Assembly: GCF_927797785.1 (NCBI RefSeq) | Contig: NZ_CAKMLL010000068.1 | Span: 1 to 64,000, forward strand | Reading direction: 5' to 3' | Length of the DNA stretch: 64,000 bases | Source: Candidatus Nitrotoga sp. BS | GTDB taxonomy: Bacteria > Pseudomonadota > Gammaproteobacteria > Burkholderiales > Gallionellaceae | Part shown: piece after piece, positions 36,332-50,837 of the stretch | Position numbering within the stretch: position 1 is the first letter of the stretch | Layout of the letters: each line of letters opens with the position of its first letter | Notes under the pieces: generated by a model | Database searches by the model: none | The model's input: only the letters and a program-made list of their open reading frames with translations | Told to the model about the DNA's origin: nothing | Program-made: the position numbers and the translations under genes

Positions 36332-39013
36332 TCAGCCCAAAGTCTTGAACACCACCTCTTGCACATCCTTGGACAAGCCTTTGGTTGCGGCAATTTTCTG
36401 CAACGCGGCCTGCATCTGTTGTTTCAGCGCAGGCTGGAATTTTTTCCAATGATCCAGCGTGCGTACCAAACGCGCAGCCACCTGCGGATTGAGGTTGTTC
36501 AGCGCGATCACCTGTTCTGTCCAGAAGGCATAGCCGCTGCCATCTGCTGCATGGAACTGTGACGGATTGCCGTTGCAGAAACTGGAGATCAGACTGCGTG
36601 CGCGGTTGGGATTTTTCAACGTGAACGCGGAATGTGTCATCAGCTTACGCACTGCTTTTACATCGGTATGCACCGCGACCGCCTGCAGGCTGAACCATTT
36701 GTCCACCACCAGCGCCTCGTTTTTGAAATCCCGATAGAAATTTTTCAATGGCTGTTGTGCCGTCTTGCTACCGGTATTCACCAGCGCCATTAGCGCCGCC
36801 AGGCGGTCGGTCATATTGTCGGCAGCGTCGATCTGCGCGTAAGCCAGTTGCAGCGTGGATTCATCTTGCCAGCCAAGCAGATAAGACAGGCACAGGTTCT
36901 TCAGCCCGCGTTTACCGGCCGATCTGGCATCGGGGCTGTATTTGCCGGGTGTCTGGTTGGCTGCATAGACGGCGATGAAGTCGGCCTTGAGTCTTTCAGA
37001 GATCGTCTTGCGCATAAACTGGCGCGCAGTGTGAATCGCCTGCGGGTCGATCATTTCGCACTGTTCGGCCAGCATCAATTCAGAAGGCAACGCTAACACC
37101 ACCTCAATGAAAGATGGATCAAGCGACGGATCGTTGAGCGTGGTGCGCAAGGCGTTGACGAACAACTCATCCAGCGTCAGCGTTTTACCCTCTTGTACCT
37201 GCTTGATCAGATTGAGCAAGCGTTGCATGGCCAGCCGCTGTCCGGCTTCCCAGCGGTTGAAGGCATCGCTGTCATGCGCCATCAGCTGTGCCAGCGCCTG
37301 ATCGGTGTAGTTGTATTCCATCACCACGGGTGCCGAGAAGTTGCGCAGCAACGAGGGCGTGGGGTTGCTGGTGACGTTGGTGAAGGTGAACGTCTGTTTT
37401 GCCTTGGTGAGCTCCAGCACACAGGTGGTGGGGGCAGGGGTAGCAGCGGTGGCAGCGGCTGCGCCTTCAAGCTGCAATGGCATGTCTCGCCCCTGGGCAT
37501 TGAGCAGGCCCACCGCAACCGGGATATGGAAGGGCAGGGGCTTCTTTTGCCCAACACCGGGTTTGCAGCTTTGGCTGAGCGTGAGTTCATAGGTTTGCTT
37601 ATCGGCGTCGTAACGGCTTTGCACCTTGAGTTGCGGCGTGCCGGACTGGCTATACCAGCGCTCGAACTGGGCAAGATCGCGCCCGCTGCTGTGGGCCATG
37701 GCCGCGCGGAAATCGTCGCAGGAAACCGCCTGTCCGTCATGCCGTTCAAAGTACAAGTCCATGCCCTTGCGGAAGCCGTCACGTCCCAGCAGGGTTTGAT
37801 ACATACGCACCACCTCCGCGCCTTTTTCATAAATGGTGACGGTGTAGAAATTGTTGATCTCGACATAACTGTCCGGCCGCACCGGATGGGCCATCGGCCC
37901 TGCGTCCTCGGAGAACTGCACCTGGCGCAACATGCGCACATTTTCGATGCGACTCACCGCACGACCGCTGTCCGTACCGATCATGTCGGCTGAGAATTCC
38001 TGGTCACGGAACACCGTGAGGCCTTCCTTTAACGATAACTGAAACCAGTCGCGGCAGGTCACGCGGTTGCCGGTCCAGTTATGAAAATATTCATGGCCGA
38101 CCACCGCCTCAATATTGGCGTAATCGGTATCGGTGGCGATGCTGGGATTGGCCAGCACATACTTGGTGTTGAAGATATTCAGGCCCTTGTTTTCCATCGC
38201 GCCCATGTTGAAGTCGCTCACCGCGACAATCATGAAGCGATCGAGATCCAGCTCCAGTCCAAAACGGTGCTGATCCCAGCGGATGCTGTGCTTGAGTGAA
38301 TCCATCGCATGCTGGGTCTTGTCCAGATTGCCCGGCTCCACCCACACTTGCAGTAATACACGACGCCCGCTGTTGAGCTTGAATTTTTCTTCCTGGCACA
38401 CCAGCTTGCCGGCCACCAGTGCAAACAGATAGGACGGCTTCTTGAACGGATCTTCCCACTTGGCATAGTGGCGACCCCCGGGCAGATCGCCCTGTTCGAT
38501 CAGATTGCCGTTGGACAGCAGCACCGGATACTTCTTCTTGTCGCCGCGCAGCATGACCGTGTATTTGGCCATCACATCCGGGCGATCGGGGAACCAGGTG
38601 ATCTTGCGGAACCCTTCGGCCTCGCATTGGGTAAAGAAATTGCCGTTGGAGACATACAGACCCATCATCGAAGTATTCTTCTCGGGCTCAACCAGTGTCT
38701 CGACCTCCAGCGTGATTTCGTCCGGTGCGTTGGCAATGCGCAACTTGCCGTCTGCTATCGAGTAACCCTTAACTCCTTTGCGGAGCGTCTTGCCATTCAT
38801 GCGCAAAGCCACCAGCTTGGCGCCGTCGCCCAGCAGTTCCACATCCTTGTTGGGTGATGCGCTATTGCGCTGCAGCGTGATGCGCGTGGACACACGGGTT
38901 GCCGCAGGGTCGAGATCGAAACCTATTTCAACGATATTCACCCAATAGGCCGGGGCAGTGTAGTCTTTGCGATGGATGGTGACGGGTGTATTCAGGGTCG
39001 GGTTCTGGGTCAT
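36332..39013 (-). CDS. pepN: Aminopeptidase N (M1 family)
   Basis: Broad cytoplasmic zinc aminopeptidase, 893 residues, the length of the E. coli type. The substrate N-terminus anchor is MGAMENKGLN. The zinc site is VGHEYFHNWTGNRVTCRDWFQLSLKEGLTVFRDQEF, which supplies HExxH and the distal Glu. The large C-terminal helical domain is complete (DUF3458 regions). A REP element ends 50 bp after its stop. It stands alone as a unit. Confidence 0.97.
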   Translation of the reverse strand: MTQNPTLNTPVTIHRKDYTAPAYWVNIVEIGFDLDPAATRVSTRITLQRNSASPNKDVELLGDGAKLVALRMNGKTLRKGVKGYSIADGKLRIANAPDEITLEVETLVEPEKNTSMMGLYVSNGNFFTQCEAEGFRKITWFPDRPDVMAKYTVMLRGDKKKYPVLLSNGNLIEQGDLPGGRHYAKWEDPFKKPSYLFALVAGKLVCQEEKFKLNSGRRVLLQVWVEPGNLDKTQHAMDSLKHSIRWDQHRFGLELDLDRFMIVAVSDFNMGAMENKGLNIFNTKYVLANPSIATDTDYANIEAVVGHEYFHNWTGNRVTCRDWFQLSLKEGLTVFRDQEFSADMIGTDSGRAVSRIENVRMLRQVQFSEDAGPMAHPVRPDSYVEINNFYTVTIYEKGAEVVRMYQTLLGRDGFRKGMDLYFERHDGQAVSCDDFRAAMAHSSGRDLAQFERWYSQSGTPQLKVQSRYDADKQTYELTLSQSCKPGVGQKKPLPFHIPVAVGLLNAQGRDMPLQLEGAAAATAATPAPTTCVLELTKAKQTFTFTNVTSNPTPSLLRNFSAPVVMEYNYTDQALAQLMAHDSDAFNRWEAGQRLAMQRLLNLIKQVQEGKTLTLDELFVNALRTTLNDPSLDPSFIEVVLALPSELMLAEQCEMIDPQAIHTARQFMRKTISERLKADFIAVYAANQTPGKYSPDARSAGKRGLKNLCLSYLLGWQDESTLQLAYAQIDAADNMTDRLAALMALVNTGSKTAQQPLKNFYRDFKNEALVVDKWFSLQAVAVHTDVKAVRKLMTHSAFTLKNPNRARSLISSFCNGNPSQFHAADGSGYAFWTEQVIALNNLNPQVAARLVRTLDHWKKFQPALKQQMQAALQKIAATKGLSKDVQEVVFKTLG

Positions 39014-39118
39014 GAGCGGCAGGTCCGGAGGATATGAGAAGAATCGGATTTTAACAGGGTCGGGGCAGGTGGGGCTGCCCCTATTGTCCCGATGTTAGCC
39101 CCAACTAGTGAATGTTAT

Positions 39119-40443
39119 CACTGCTGTCCGGTTAAACGAATGGTCAAATCGCTGGAAGCCGTACTTGGTGGAGCGTCCATAGGATAACGTTGTGGTGTCG
39201 ATTTGAATGTCAAAATGGTGTTCCGTACGAATTCTGGGGGTAACACACCCTGAGACGTATATGAACACTGGCAAAACACTGTTTGCCCAACCGATGGATT
39301 TCCTGCCTTGGAGCACGTTCACACGCCTTGTCGAGCGACATGGCGGCGACCGTTACGTGAAGTCGCTCACCTGCGCCGAGCAATTCCGCGTGATGGTCTT
39401 CGCCCAACTGACTTATCGCGAGAGTCTGCGTGACATCAAGGTTTGCCTCTCGGCTTAATCTGCCAGGCTTTACCATATGTGATTCGAGCAGGAGGTCAAG
39501 CGCACAACGCTGGCCGATACCAACGAGACGCGGAGCTGGCGCATCCATGAGAAGTTCGCTCAGCGCCTGATCGTTCAAGCCCGGAAGCTTTAATCGACGA
39601 TAGCTTTGGCATTGAGCTTGCGAATACGACTTACGCACTGGATTCGACGACGATTGATCTGTGCATGTCGCTCTTCCCTTGGGCGCTGTTTCGCACGACA
39701 AAGTCGGCAGTGAAGATGCACATACTGTTCGATTTGCGCGGCAACATCCCCAGCTTCATCCCTATCTCTGACGGTAAGCTGGGCGATGTGAATGTGCTCG
39801 GATGTGCTGGTATTGGAAGTTGGCGCGATCTACGTCATGGATCGTGGCTATCTGGATTTCGCAAGGCTTTACGTGATGTATCAGGCACAAGCCTGTTTTG
39901 TCACGCACGCCAAGTCGAACACTCAAATGCGACGCGTCTATTGGGCTACGGTAGATCGCAGCACGGGGATCATCTGTGACCAAACCGTCGCGCTCACTGG
40001 CATCATTAAGCCGCAAAATTATCCCGAGCATCTGCGCCGTATCCGTTTCAATGACCCCGAGACCAACAAGACGTTGGTATTTCTGACCAACAATTTTGTT
40101 TTGTCGGTAGCCACCATCTGCGCTCTTTATAAAGCACGCTGGCAGGTGGAATTGTTTTTTAAGTGGATAAAGCAGCATTTGCGTATCAAGAAATTTTACG
40201 GTAACTCTGAAAATGCAGTGAAATCACAAATCTGGATCGCCGTGTCGGTTTATCTCCTCGTTGCCATTGTCAAAAAACGCCTCAATCTGGAGACTTCACG
40301 TTACACTTTGCGACAGATATTTTCGCTCACACTGTTCGAAAAAATGCCCATGCAGCAGGCCTTTGCGGGCAGTGACTACGTTTCGGATGATGCCACCATC
40401 AGCAATCACCTTAATTTATTCGACTTTTAACCGGACAGCAGTG
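39119..40443 (+). mobile_element. Degenerate IS4-family insertion sequence
   Basis: Perfect 18-bp terminal inverted repeats CACTGCTGTCCGGTTAAA (39119-39136) and its complement (40426-40443). The transposase begins at 39261 (MNTGKTLFAQPMDFLPWSTF, a DUF4372-type start) but is interrupted by a stop at 39456 and at least two frameshifts. Its catalytic pieces remain in different frames: DSTTIDL, VMDRGYLDFARLY and the Y-R-E-K motif YKARWQVELFFKWIKQ. No clear target duplication. Inactive copy. Confidence 0.9.
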
Positions 40444-40545
40444 CTATTTTATAGTTAACCAAGAGCCAGATAGACTGATTTTTTATGCACCCGAATATTA
40501 ACGAGGGAGCATCTCCTTGATAAAGCACACTCAAATTAAGGTAAA

Positions 40546-41907
40546 CTATTCCTTCTTGCTTGGTCTCCGCCAGCCCGTCAGAGTAACTTGCTTGGCACGT
40601 GACAAGGTTAATTCACCTTCAGGTGCATCGCTCGTAATGGTGGAGCCCGCGCCTATGGTAGCACCACGCCCGACTTCTAATGGCGCTACCAGTTGTGTAT
40701 TTGAGCCTATGAAAACATCATCATGGATGATAGTGCGATGTTTGTTTGCGCCATCATAATTGCAGGTGATAGTGCCTGCGCCTATGTTTACGCGGCTGCC
40801 GACGCTGCTGTCTCCAATATAGCTTAAGTGGTTAGCCTTACTATTGGCGGCAATTTCACTATTTTTAACCTCGACGAAATTGCCAACGTGTACCTCGTTA
40901 TGTAATTTGCTGCCAGGACGCAGACGGGCATAAGGGCCGATACGGCAACTGTCGCCGATACTCACTTGATCAATATGGCTATATGGTTCGAGGTAGGTAT
41001 TAGCGCCAATGCGAGTATTTTTTATAATACAGTAAGCACCTACGCGTACGCCATCTCCTAGAGAAACATCGCCTTCGAAGATGCAGCCAACATCAATTTC
41101 AACATCACGCCCGCAAACCAATTTACCGCGCACATCGATGCGCGCAGGGTCAGCCAACGTAACACCATTCATCAATAGCTGGTGTGCCTGTTCGTGTTGC
41201 CAGATACGTTCCAATTCGGCCAATTGTGCTTTGCTGTTGACACCTGCAACCTCCCATCCATGAGCAGGCTGTACCGTATGCACAGCAACACCCTGCGCAA
41301 CGGCCATGCCGACTATGTCTGTTAAGTAGTACTCGCCTTGTGCATTTTCATTGCGTAATTTCGACAACCAGTTACACAGTAGATTGGTAGAAACAGCAAG
41401 GATGCCAGTATTTACTTCGCGGATGGCGCGCTGCTCTGCAGTGGCATCTTTTTCCTCTACGATGCAGATTACGTTGCCTGCACTATCGCGCACGATACGT
41501 CCGTAACCGGCAGGATTACTAAGGTGAATAGTGAGCAAAGTGAGTGCTTGATGCTCTAGCAACATTTTTTCCAATGTGTCGCGCTGAATAAGCGGCACGT
41601 CGCCATACAGCACCAGAGTAAAAGTGTCATCATTTAAATGCGGAAGTGCTCGCTGTACCGCATGACCGGTACCGAGCTGGGGCTCCTGCAACACAAAATC
41701 AGCACCATACTTCGCCATCGCCTGCGGCACCGCTTCGCCTCCATGGCCATAAACCACGCAGGTTATACCAGTAGTTAATTGGGCAGCGGTATCAAGAACA
41801 TGTTGTATCAGTGGACGACCAGCCAAAGTATGCAGCACCTTTGGTTTATTCGAGTGCATGCGCTGCCCCCTGCCAGCAGCAAGAATAACGATATTGAGCT
41901 TTGTCAT
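40546..41907 (-). CDS. glmU: Bifunctional UDP-GlcNAc pyrophosphorylase / glucosamine-1-phosphate acetyltransferase
   Basis: Makes UDP-GlcNAc for peptidoglycan and LPS. 453 residues from the ATG at 41907 ([17 protein letters not shown]); an earlier in-frame codon lies beyond the atp terminator. The N-terminal uridyltransferase has the [25 protein letters not shown] loop and LYGDVPLI. The C-terminal left-handed beta-helix has the hexapeptide repeats and the catalytic region [28 protein letters not shown] with [15 protein letters not shown]. It follows the atp genes but lies behind their terminator. Confidence 0.97.
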   Translation of the reverse strand: MTKLNIVILAAGRGQRMHSNKPKVLHTLAGRPLIQHVLDTAAQLTTGITCVVYGHGGEAVPQAMAKYGADFVLQEPQLGTGHAVQRALPHLNDDTFTLVLYGDVPLIQRDTLEKMLLEHQALTLLTIHLSNPAGYGRIVRDSAGNVICIVEEKDATAEQRAIREVNTGILAVSTNLLCNWLSKLRNENAQGEYYLTDIVGMAVAQGVAVHTVQPAHGWEVAGVNSKAQLAELERIWQHEQAHQLLMNGVTLADPARIDVRGKLVCGRDVEIDVGCIFEGDVSLGDGVRVGAYCIIKNTRIGANTYLEPYSHIDQVSIGDSCRIGPYARLRPGSKLHNEVHVGNFVEVKNSEIAANSKANHLSYIGDSSVGSRVNIGAGTITCNYDGANKHRTIIHDDVFIGSNTQLVAPLEVGRGATIGAGSTITSDAPEGELTLSRAKQVTLTGWRRPSKKE

Positions 41908-41942
41908 GATATATACAATATAAAATATATTGATAAGTATAA

Positions 41943-41968
41943 ACAAAAAAAGCGGCCTAAGCCGCTTT
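41943..41968 (-). terminator. Rho-independent terminator of the atp operon
   Basis: On the minus strand AAGCGGC-TTAG-GCCGCTT followed by TTTTTTG, 28 bases after atpC. It separates atpC from glmU. Confidence 0.9.
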
Positions 41969-41995
41969 CATTGAAAATCACATTAATATAGTAGC

Positions 41996-42424
41996 TTAAT
42001 GTGGTTGTTGCTTACGCATTTTCTGAATTGCTTGCAACTGGGCTAGTGCTTCAGATAACTCGGCTTGCGCCGTAGCGTAGTCAATATCAGAAGCACGGTT
42101 CTTCATTGCTTCTTCAGCTACACGCTTAGCTTCGAGCGAGCGCGCTTCATCCAAGTCTGCGCCACGAATGGCGGTATCAGCTAAAATCGTAACAACACTG
42201 GACTGCACTTCCAGCATCCCGCCAGAAACATAAATCAGCATAAATTCACTTTGATCCGGCAGCTTGAGGCGAACAGAACCTGGTTTAATGCGTGTTAATA
42301 GTGGTGCATGGCGTGGGTAAATACCTAGCTCACCCATTTCTCCCGGAACGACGACCATTTCTACAAGGCCAGAGAAAATGGACTCTTCTGCGCTCACCAC
42401 ATCAACATGAACAGTCATTGCCAT
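41996..42424 (-). CDS. atpC: ATP synthase F1 epsilon subunit
   Basis: 142 residues. The N-terminal beta-sandwich shows [43 protein letters not shown], the usual family core; the C-terminal helical hairpin ([16 protein letters not shown]...) can inhibit ATP hydrolysis. Last gene of the operon, 48 bp after atpD and just before the terminator. Confidence 0.96.
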   Translation of the reverse strand: MAMTVHVDVVSAEESIFSGLVEMVVVPGEMGELGIYPRHAPLLTRIKPGSVRLKLPDQSEFMLIYVSGGMLEVQSSVVTILADTAIRGADLDEARSLEAKRVAEEAMKNRASDIDYATAQAELSEALAQLQAIQKMRKQQPH

Positions 42425-42472
42425 AAATTTCCTTATTACTACGACACGTGGCCCAATTACGGCGTTAAAATC

Positions 42473-43927
<1,455 letters not shown>

Positions 43928-44102
43928 TCATTGTTGCAAACAGTTGAGTACATCTCTAATTCAAAATCTATCGTGATCTGGCTTTGTTAACTAAATATTT
44001 ACTTATTGTTAAGCATCTACAAAATATGCGTGTGCTATTTTTTAGCAGCCCAGTTCTAATTTAAGATTCTAAATTTGATTGAGCCGCAGTAAATAACATA
44101 CA

Positions 44103-44972
44103 TTAACTTACAGCCGCTGCACCACCAACAATTTCTGATATTTCCTTCGTAATCGCTGCTTGACGCGCTTTATTGTAAATCAGCTTTAGTTCACCTATCA
44201 CTTCCTTCGCATTATCGGATGCAGCCTTCATGGCTACCATGCGAGCACTCTGCTCGGACGCCTGATTTTCAGTCACCCCGTTATAAACTAACGATTCAAT
44301 GTACCGAACTAACAACTCATCCACTACGACCTTGGCATCAGGCTCATAAATGTAATCCCATGCGCTGCCATTCGTAGGCTCCAGAAGTTCGCCCGTGAGC
44401 GGCAGCAATTGCTCCATTCTTGGCTCTTGCTTCATGGTGTTAACGAACCCGTTATAACTAATGTAAATTGCATCAATCTCACCGGCATTGTATCCATCCA
44501 GCATTACCTTGACCGCTCCTATCAGTTTCTCGATGTGAGGAATGTCTCCCAGTCCAATCATATGTGATTTGACTTTTGCACCGATACGGGACATAAAGGT
44601 AAAACCTTTATTACCAACAGCGCATATGCTAATACCTTTACTCTCGTCTTCCCATTCCTTCATCCGCGCCACTACTAGACGCAAGATGTTCGTGTTGAGA
44701 CCGCCACACAATCCTTTGTCAGAGGTAATAATAATCACACCGACATTCTTGATGATCTCTCGTTTAATCAGAAATGGATGCTTATATTCCGGATTAGCAC
44801 GAGACAAATGTGCTGCAACCTGACGTATTTTTTCCGCATATGGGCGAGCGGCGCGCATACGTTCCTGTGCCTTACGCATCTTGGAAGCCGCCACCATTTC
44901 CATCGCGCGCGTGATCTTTCGTGTATTCTCTACACTTTTTATTTTAGTTCGTATTTCTTTGCTACCAGCCAT
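44103..44972 (-). CDS. atpG: ATP synthase F1 gamma subunit
   Basis: Central rotor shaft, 289 residues. The N-terminal helix [38 protein letters not shown] and the C-terminal helix [44 protein letters not shown] are the coiled-coil shaft; the middle has [12 protein letters not shown]. 15 bp after atpA. Confidence 0.96.
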   Translation of the reverse strand: MAGSKEIRTKIKSVENTRKITRAMEMVAASKMRKAQERMRAARPYAEKIRQVAAHLSRANPEYKHPFLIKREIIKNVGVIIITSDKGLCGGLNTNILRLVVARMKEWEDESKGISICAVGNKGFTFMSRIGAKVKSHMIGLGDIPHIEKLIGAVKVMLDGYNAGEIDAIYISYNGFVNTMKQEPRMEQLLPLTGELLEPTNGSAWDYIYEPDAKVVVDELLVRYIESLVYNGVTENQASEQSARMVAMKAASDNAKEVIGELKLIYNKARQAAITKEISEIVGGAAAVS

Positions 44973-44987
44973 TATCTTGCCCCCAGT

Positions 44988-46529
44988 TTAGTAAACTGCA
45001 GTGGACTTGAATTTTTCAATCGCAGCAATCAAGATTTTCTCGTTGTCGGCAGATAATTCCTTACTGGACTCAATGGCTTCCTCCAAGGACTTATATTGGG
45101 ATTTTACGAATGTGTGGAGTCCGATTTCAAATGCCAAAACCTTATTGATAGGTACATCATCAAAGGAACCTTTGTTAATCGCGAACAGCGTTATTGCCAT
45201 TTCAGCTACGGACAATGGTGCATACTGCGGCTGCTTCATCAATTCCATAACCAAGCGACCACGCTCCAGTTGTTTGCGTGTTGCGTCGTCCAAATCAGAA
45301 GCGAACTGAGCGAAGGCGGCTAGTTCGCGATATTGCGCCAACGCCAAACGTACGCCGCCCCCCAGTTTTTTGATTACCTTGGTCTGTGCCGCACCACCCA
45401 CGCGCGATACTGATATGCCGGCGTTGATCGCGGGGCGGATGCCCGAATTGAATAAATCAGATTCCAGGAAAATCTGGCCGTCGGTAATGGAAATTACATT
45501 GGTAGGGACGAAAGCGGACACGTCACCTGCGGCAGTTTCAATCACTGGCAACGCTGTCAACGAGCCAGTCTTGCCTTTGACTTCGCCATTAGTAAATTTT
45601 TCAACATACTCTTCATTCACCCGTGCGCCACGTTCCAGCAAGCGCGAGTGCAAGTAAAATACATCTCCTGGGTAGGCTTCACGACCGGGTGGTCTGCGTA
45701 ACAGCAAAGATATCTGGCGATATGCCCAAGCTTGTTTTGTTAAATCGTCATAAACAATCAGCGCATCTTGGCCACGATCTCGATAATACTCGCCCATAGT
45801 ACAACCGGCGTAAGGCGCCAGAAATTGCATGGCCGCAGAATCAGAGGCGGTTGCCACAACCACAATGGTGTATTCCATCGCGCCGTGCTCTTCGAGCTTA
45901 CGCACTACGTTGGCAACAGTAGATGCCTTTTGGCCAATCGCAACGTAGATACAGGTCATGTCCTGACCTTTCTGGTTGATGATGGCATCTACAGCTACGG
46001 CAGTCTTTCCAGTTTGGCGATCACCAATGATCAATTCGCGTTGGCCGCGACCAACTGGAACCATCGAATCAATGGCTTTGAGGCCGGTCTGCACTGGCTG
46101 TGACACTGACTTGCGGTCAATTACACCCGGCGCAACCTTTTCAATTTTATCTGTAATCTTGGCGTTGACTGGACCCTTGCCGTCAATGGGTTGACCAAGA
46201 GCATTCACTACGCGGCCGATCAGCTCGGGTCCGACAGGCACTTCCAAAATTCGGCCAGTGCACTTGACAGTGTCACCTTCAGTAATGTGCTCGTAGTCGC
46301 CCAGCACCACTGAGCCAACGGAGTCGCGCTCAAGATTGAGCGCCAGCCCGAATGTATTGCCGGGAAATTCGAGCATCTCACCCTGCATAACATCTGACAG
46401 ACCGTGAATACGTACAATACCATCGGTTACGCTGACGACCGTACCTTCCGTACGCGCTTGGGATAGCGCCTCGAAATTTTCGATGCGACTACGAATCAAA
46501 TTACTAATTTCAGAAGGGTTGAGCTTCAT
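44988..46529 (-). CDS. atpA: ATP synthase F1 alpha subunit
   Basis: 513 residues, the usual length. Non-catalytic nucleotide site with Walker [30 protein letters not shown] and the arginine-finger region in [22 protein letters not shown] are intact. 30 bp after atpH. Confidence 0.97.
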   Translation of the reverse strand: MKLNPSEISNLIRSRIENFEALSQARTEGTVVSVTDGIVRIHGLSDVMQGEMLEFPGNTFGLALNLERDSVGSVVLGDYEHITEGDTVKCTGRILEVPVGPELIGRVVNALGQPIDGKGPVNAKITDKIEKVAPGVIDRKSVSQPVQTGLKAIDSMVPVGRGQRELIIGDRQTGKTAVAVDAIINQKGQDMTCIYVAIGQKASTVANVVRKLEEHGAMEYTIVVVATASDSAAMQFLAPYAGCTMGEYYRDRGQDALIVYDDLTKQAWAYRQISLLLRRPPGREAYPGDVFYLHSRLLERGARVNEEYVEKFTNGEVKGKTGSLTALPVIETAAGDVSAFVPTNVISITDGQIFLESDLFNSGIRPAINAGISVSRVGGAAQTKVIKKLGGGVRLALAQYRELAAFAQFASDLDDATRKQLERGRLVMELMKQPQYAPLSVAEMAITLFAINKGSFDDVPINKVLAFEIGLHTFVKSQYKSLEEAIESSKELSADNEKILIAAIEKFKSTAVY

Positions 46530-46559
46530 CTACTTTTCCTTAATTTCAATATATCTGTA

Positions 46560-47093
46560 TCAAGCCAAGGCGTTGGCCAACTCGGAAAGGTGGGTGCGCG
46601 CAGATCCATCTATCACCTTATCACCGGCGCGGATAACTATTCCGCCTAATAATTTGCGGTCAGTTTCACAGCTAAGCCTGATCTCTCGGCCCATGCGCTT
46701 TTGTAGCGCTTCAGAAATTTTTTGCTTTTGTACTTCACTTAAATCAAAGGCGGAAGTCACCACAACGTCCACATTTTTCTCTGCTTCAGCTCGCATTATC
46801 TCAAACAGAATTACGATTTCTGGCAAAAGCGTGAGGCGCTGACCCTCTATCATCAATTTGACAAAGCTTTGTTGAATCTTGCTTACCTTATCGCCGGCAA
46901 GTGCCAGCATCAAGTCTACTAACTGGCTTTTGATTATGCGTGGGCTGGTAATAATTGCACGAACCTCTGGATTAATCACTGCCTGAGCTAGTGATTGCAA
47001 CATGTCCGACCAACTCTTCAATTCGCCAAGCGCACGCGCTTCATCGAATGCGGCTTGAGCATATGGGCGTGCGACAGTAATAGCTTCAGCCAT
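46560..47093 (-). CDS. atpH: ATP synthase F1 delta subunit
   Basis: 177 residues of the OSCP/delta family, joining the b-dimer stalk to the alpha3beta3 head. VARPYAQAAFDEA at the N-terminus and the C-terminal VTSAFDLSEVQKQKISEALQKRMG and GGIVIRAGDKVIDGSARTHLSEL are the family signatures. Five bp after atpF. Confidence 0.95.
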   Translation of the reverse strand: MAEAITVARPYAQAAFDEARALGELKSWSDMLQSLAQAVINPEVRAIITSPRIIKSQLVDLMLALAGDKVSKIQQSFVKLMIEGQRLTLLPEIVILFEIMRAEAEKNVDVVVTSAFDLSEVQKQKISEALQKRMGREIRLSCETDRKLLGGIVIRAGDKVIDGSARTHLSELANALA

Positions 47094-47098
47094 AATAT

Positions 47099-47569
47099 TT
47101 AAATTTCCGCGACTAGCTTATCAAGCAAGTCGTTATGTGCCTTGGCGTCTATTTCTCGACCCAGAATTTTGCCTGCACCAGCCAATGCAACTGCAGTCAC
47201 CTGTGTACGCAAATGCTCCTTGGCGCGGAATACCTCCTGCTCAACTTCAGCCTTAGCTGCCGTAACAATACGTTCACCTTCTATCTTGGCTTGCACCTTG
47301 GCTTCTTCAACTATTTCGCTTGCGCGCTTGTCACCTAACGCAATAATTTCAGATACCTTTTCTTTTGCTTCTCGGAGAAGCTCGGCAGAGCGCTTGGAAG
47401 CTAACGCCAAGTCATTCTTGCCTCGCTCTGCCGCAGCCAAACCATCTGCAATCCGCTTACTGCGAGCATCCAGCGCTGCCATGATGGGTGGCCACACAAA
47501 TTTCATGCAAAACCATACGAACAATGCAAACATGATCGTTTGGCCGATAAGGGTCGCATTAATGTTCAT
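47099..47569 (-). CDS. atpF: ATP synthase Fo b subunit
   Basis: 156 residues: one N-terminal membrane helix (IGQTIMFALFVWFCMKFVWPPI) and a long charged helix that dimerises as the stator stalk (ALDARSKRIADGLAAAERGKNDL...). Length and pattern match proteobacterial b subunits. 34 bp after atpE. Confidence 0.95.
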   Translation of the reverse strand: MNINATLIGQTIMFALFVWFCMKFVWPPIMAALDARSKRIADGLAAAERGKNDLALASKRSAELLREAKEKVSEIIALGDKRASEIVEEAKVQAKIEGERIVTAAKAEVEQEVFRAKEHLRTQVTAVALAGAGKILGREIDAKAHNDLLDKLVAEI

Positions 47570-47603
47570 GCAAATACCTTTCCTAGATTAAACGTACGTA
47601 GGC

Positions 47604-47870
<267 letters not shown>

Positions 47871-47902
47871 TTAAGTGTTTAAGAAAATAAAGTTATGATT
47901 CT

Positions 47903-49131
<1,229 letters not shown>

Positions 49132-49196
49132 TTCCCTCGAAGCCCAGCATTCTACTCAATCTAGCTGACTTGCGTCAACGATTTATTTTCAGGGCG

Positions 49197-50039
49197 TCAT
49201 TTCCAGCGTGCGATGAGCTCGGCCAAGTGATCATGACTAGTGTAGTTAATAATTAACTTACCCGCGCCTTTTTTACCTTCCTTGATTTGTACGTTAGTGC
49301 CGAGATTCTGGGCAATATCTTCTTGTAATTGCAGTGTATCGCGACTGGGTTTGACCCTGTTGTGTCGCGGTATTGGATTCAACAAATCTTGCACCAGCTT
49401 TTCTGCCTCGCGCACCGACAGCCCGTCCGCTGCAATTTTGTTGGCGGCGGCGATCAGCCGCGCGCCATCCAGCGCCAGCAGCGCACGAGCGTGCCCCATA
49501 TCGAGGCCGCCCCCCATCAACATATCCTGCACTGCCTTCGGCAACTTGAGCAGGCGCAGTAGGTTACTAGTTGCACTGCGCGAACGCCCTACCGCGTCGG
49601 CGGCCTCCATGTGCGTCATCTGAAATTCATCGATCAGACGCTGAATGCCGATTGCTTCTTCTAATGGATTGAGATCCTCACGTTGAATGTTTTCGATTAA
49701 CGCCATGGCCAGTGCGGCGTTGTCTGCCACCTTGCGCACCAACACCGGCACCTGGCTCAGACCTGCCAGCTGAGCAGCTCGCCAGCGGCGCTCCCCGGCA
49801 ATTATCTCGTGATCACCATTGGGTAACAAACGCGCCAGGATTGGCTGCATAACGCCCTGCGCTTTGATCGAAGCGGCCAGTTCATTGAGTGAGGCTTCAT
49901 CCATGCGGCTGCGCGGCTGGTACTTGCCCGGCTGGAGTTCATCAACCTTCATTTCACTCAGTACGTCGTCTTGCTCTTTGCCGTTGCCGGACAGCAATAC
50001 ATCCAAGCCGCGCCCCAATCCTTTGTTTGGTTTTACCAA
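49197..50039 (-). CDS. parB: Chromosome-partitioning protein ParB
   Basis: 280 residues. The N-terminal segment KGLGRGLDVLL is the ParA-stimulating peptide. Next come LQPGKYQPRSRMDEASLNELAASIKAQGVMQPILAR and the CTP-binding GERRWRAAQLAGL motif, then a helix-turn-helix region (MTHMEAADAVGRSRSATSNLLRLLKLP) and a C-terminal dimerisation domain. It binds parS; a matching site is at 53500. Confidence 0.95.
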   Translation of the reverse strand: MVKPNKGLGRGLDVLLSGNGKEQDDVLSEMKVDELQPGKYQPRSRMDEASLNELAASIKAQGVMQPILARLLPNGDHEIIAGERRWRAAQLAGLSQVPVLVRKVADNAALAMALIENIQREDLNPLEEAIGIQRLIDEFQMTHMEAADAVGRSRSATSNLLRLLKLPKAVQDMLMGGGLDMGHARALLALDGARLIAAANKIAADGLSVREAEKLVQDLLNPIPRHNRVKPSRDTLQLQEDIAQNLGTNVQIKEGKKGAGKLIINYTSHDHLAELIARWK

Positions 50040-50055
50040 GTCATTTCCTTCTAGG

Positions 50056-50835
50056 TTAAGACGGTGCCGATTGCGCCGCCTTATTGAGCAATTCGCCAGC
50101 CAGAGCTAGATAGGCCTGAGCACCCTTGGAAGATTTGTCATGGTGAAGTACCGGCACACCATAGCTGGGCGCTTCCGCCAACCGCACATTACGTGGGACG
50201 ATAGCACGGTAGACTTTCTCACCAAAGTGCTGTTGCAATTGTTCTGATACCTGCAAAGCCAATGTATTACGTGGATCGAACATGGTGCGCAACAAACCCT
50301 CGATTTCAAGATCCGGATTAAGGTGAGCTCGCACCTTTCGGATGGTATTAACCAAATCGCTAAGCCCTTCCAGGGCATAGTATTCGCACTGTACCGGAAT
50401 CATGACTGACTTTGCTGCACACAGCCCGTTGAGGGTAAGCAGATTTAAAGCGGGGGGACAATCAATCAATGCATAATCATACTCAGCCGTTACGGCTTGC
50501 AGAATTTTCTTGAGTCGGGTTTCACGCTGCGGCAAATCAACCAGTTCAATTTCGGCACCAGCCAGATCACGGTTCGCCGGTAGTACGTCATACTTACCGA
50601 CTTCCGACTGAAGACGAACTTCTTGCAGGGTTTTGCTTCCCAGTAAAACGTGGTAAATAGTTGCCGACAAATCACGCTTGTTAATACCACTACCCATAGT
50701 GGCATTACCTTGGGGATCCAGATCAATCAGCAATACGCGCTGCTTCATGGCTGCCAGACTTGCAGCCAAATTAATTGACGTGGTCGTTTTACCCACCCCC
50801 CCTTTCTGATTGGTAATCGCTAGTATCTTGACCAT
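50056..50835 (-). CDS. parA: Chromosome-partitioning ATPase ParA (Soj)
   Basis: 259 residues from the ATG at 50835 (MVKILAITNQKGGVGKTTTSINLA); a TTG two codons earlier is less likely. Deviant Walker A KGGVGKTTT, then LLIDLDPQGNATMG and ALIDCPPALNLLTLN. It binds DNA non-specifically as an ATP dimer and is removed by ParB. Two bp after rsmG and 16 bp before parB. Confidence 0.95.
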   Translation of the reverse strand: MVKILAITNQKGGVGKTTTSINLAASLAAMKQRVLLIDLDPQGNATMGSGINKRDLSATIYHVLLGSKTLQEVRLQSEVGKYDVLPANRDLAGAEIELVDLPQRETRLKKILQAVTAEYDYALIDCPPALNLLTLNGLCAAKSVMIPVQCEYYALEGLSDLVNTIRKVRAHLNPDLEIEGLLRTMFDPRNTLALQVSEQLQQHFGEKVYRAIVPRNVRLAEAPSYGVPVLHHDKSSKGAQAYLALAGELLNKAAQSAPS

Positions 50836-50837
50836 AT

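Noticed and set aside
37193-37993. 266-codon open frame on the plus strand opposite pepN
   Set aside because: Lies wholly inside pepN, which has complete motifs; the antisense frame has no recognisable domain.
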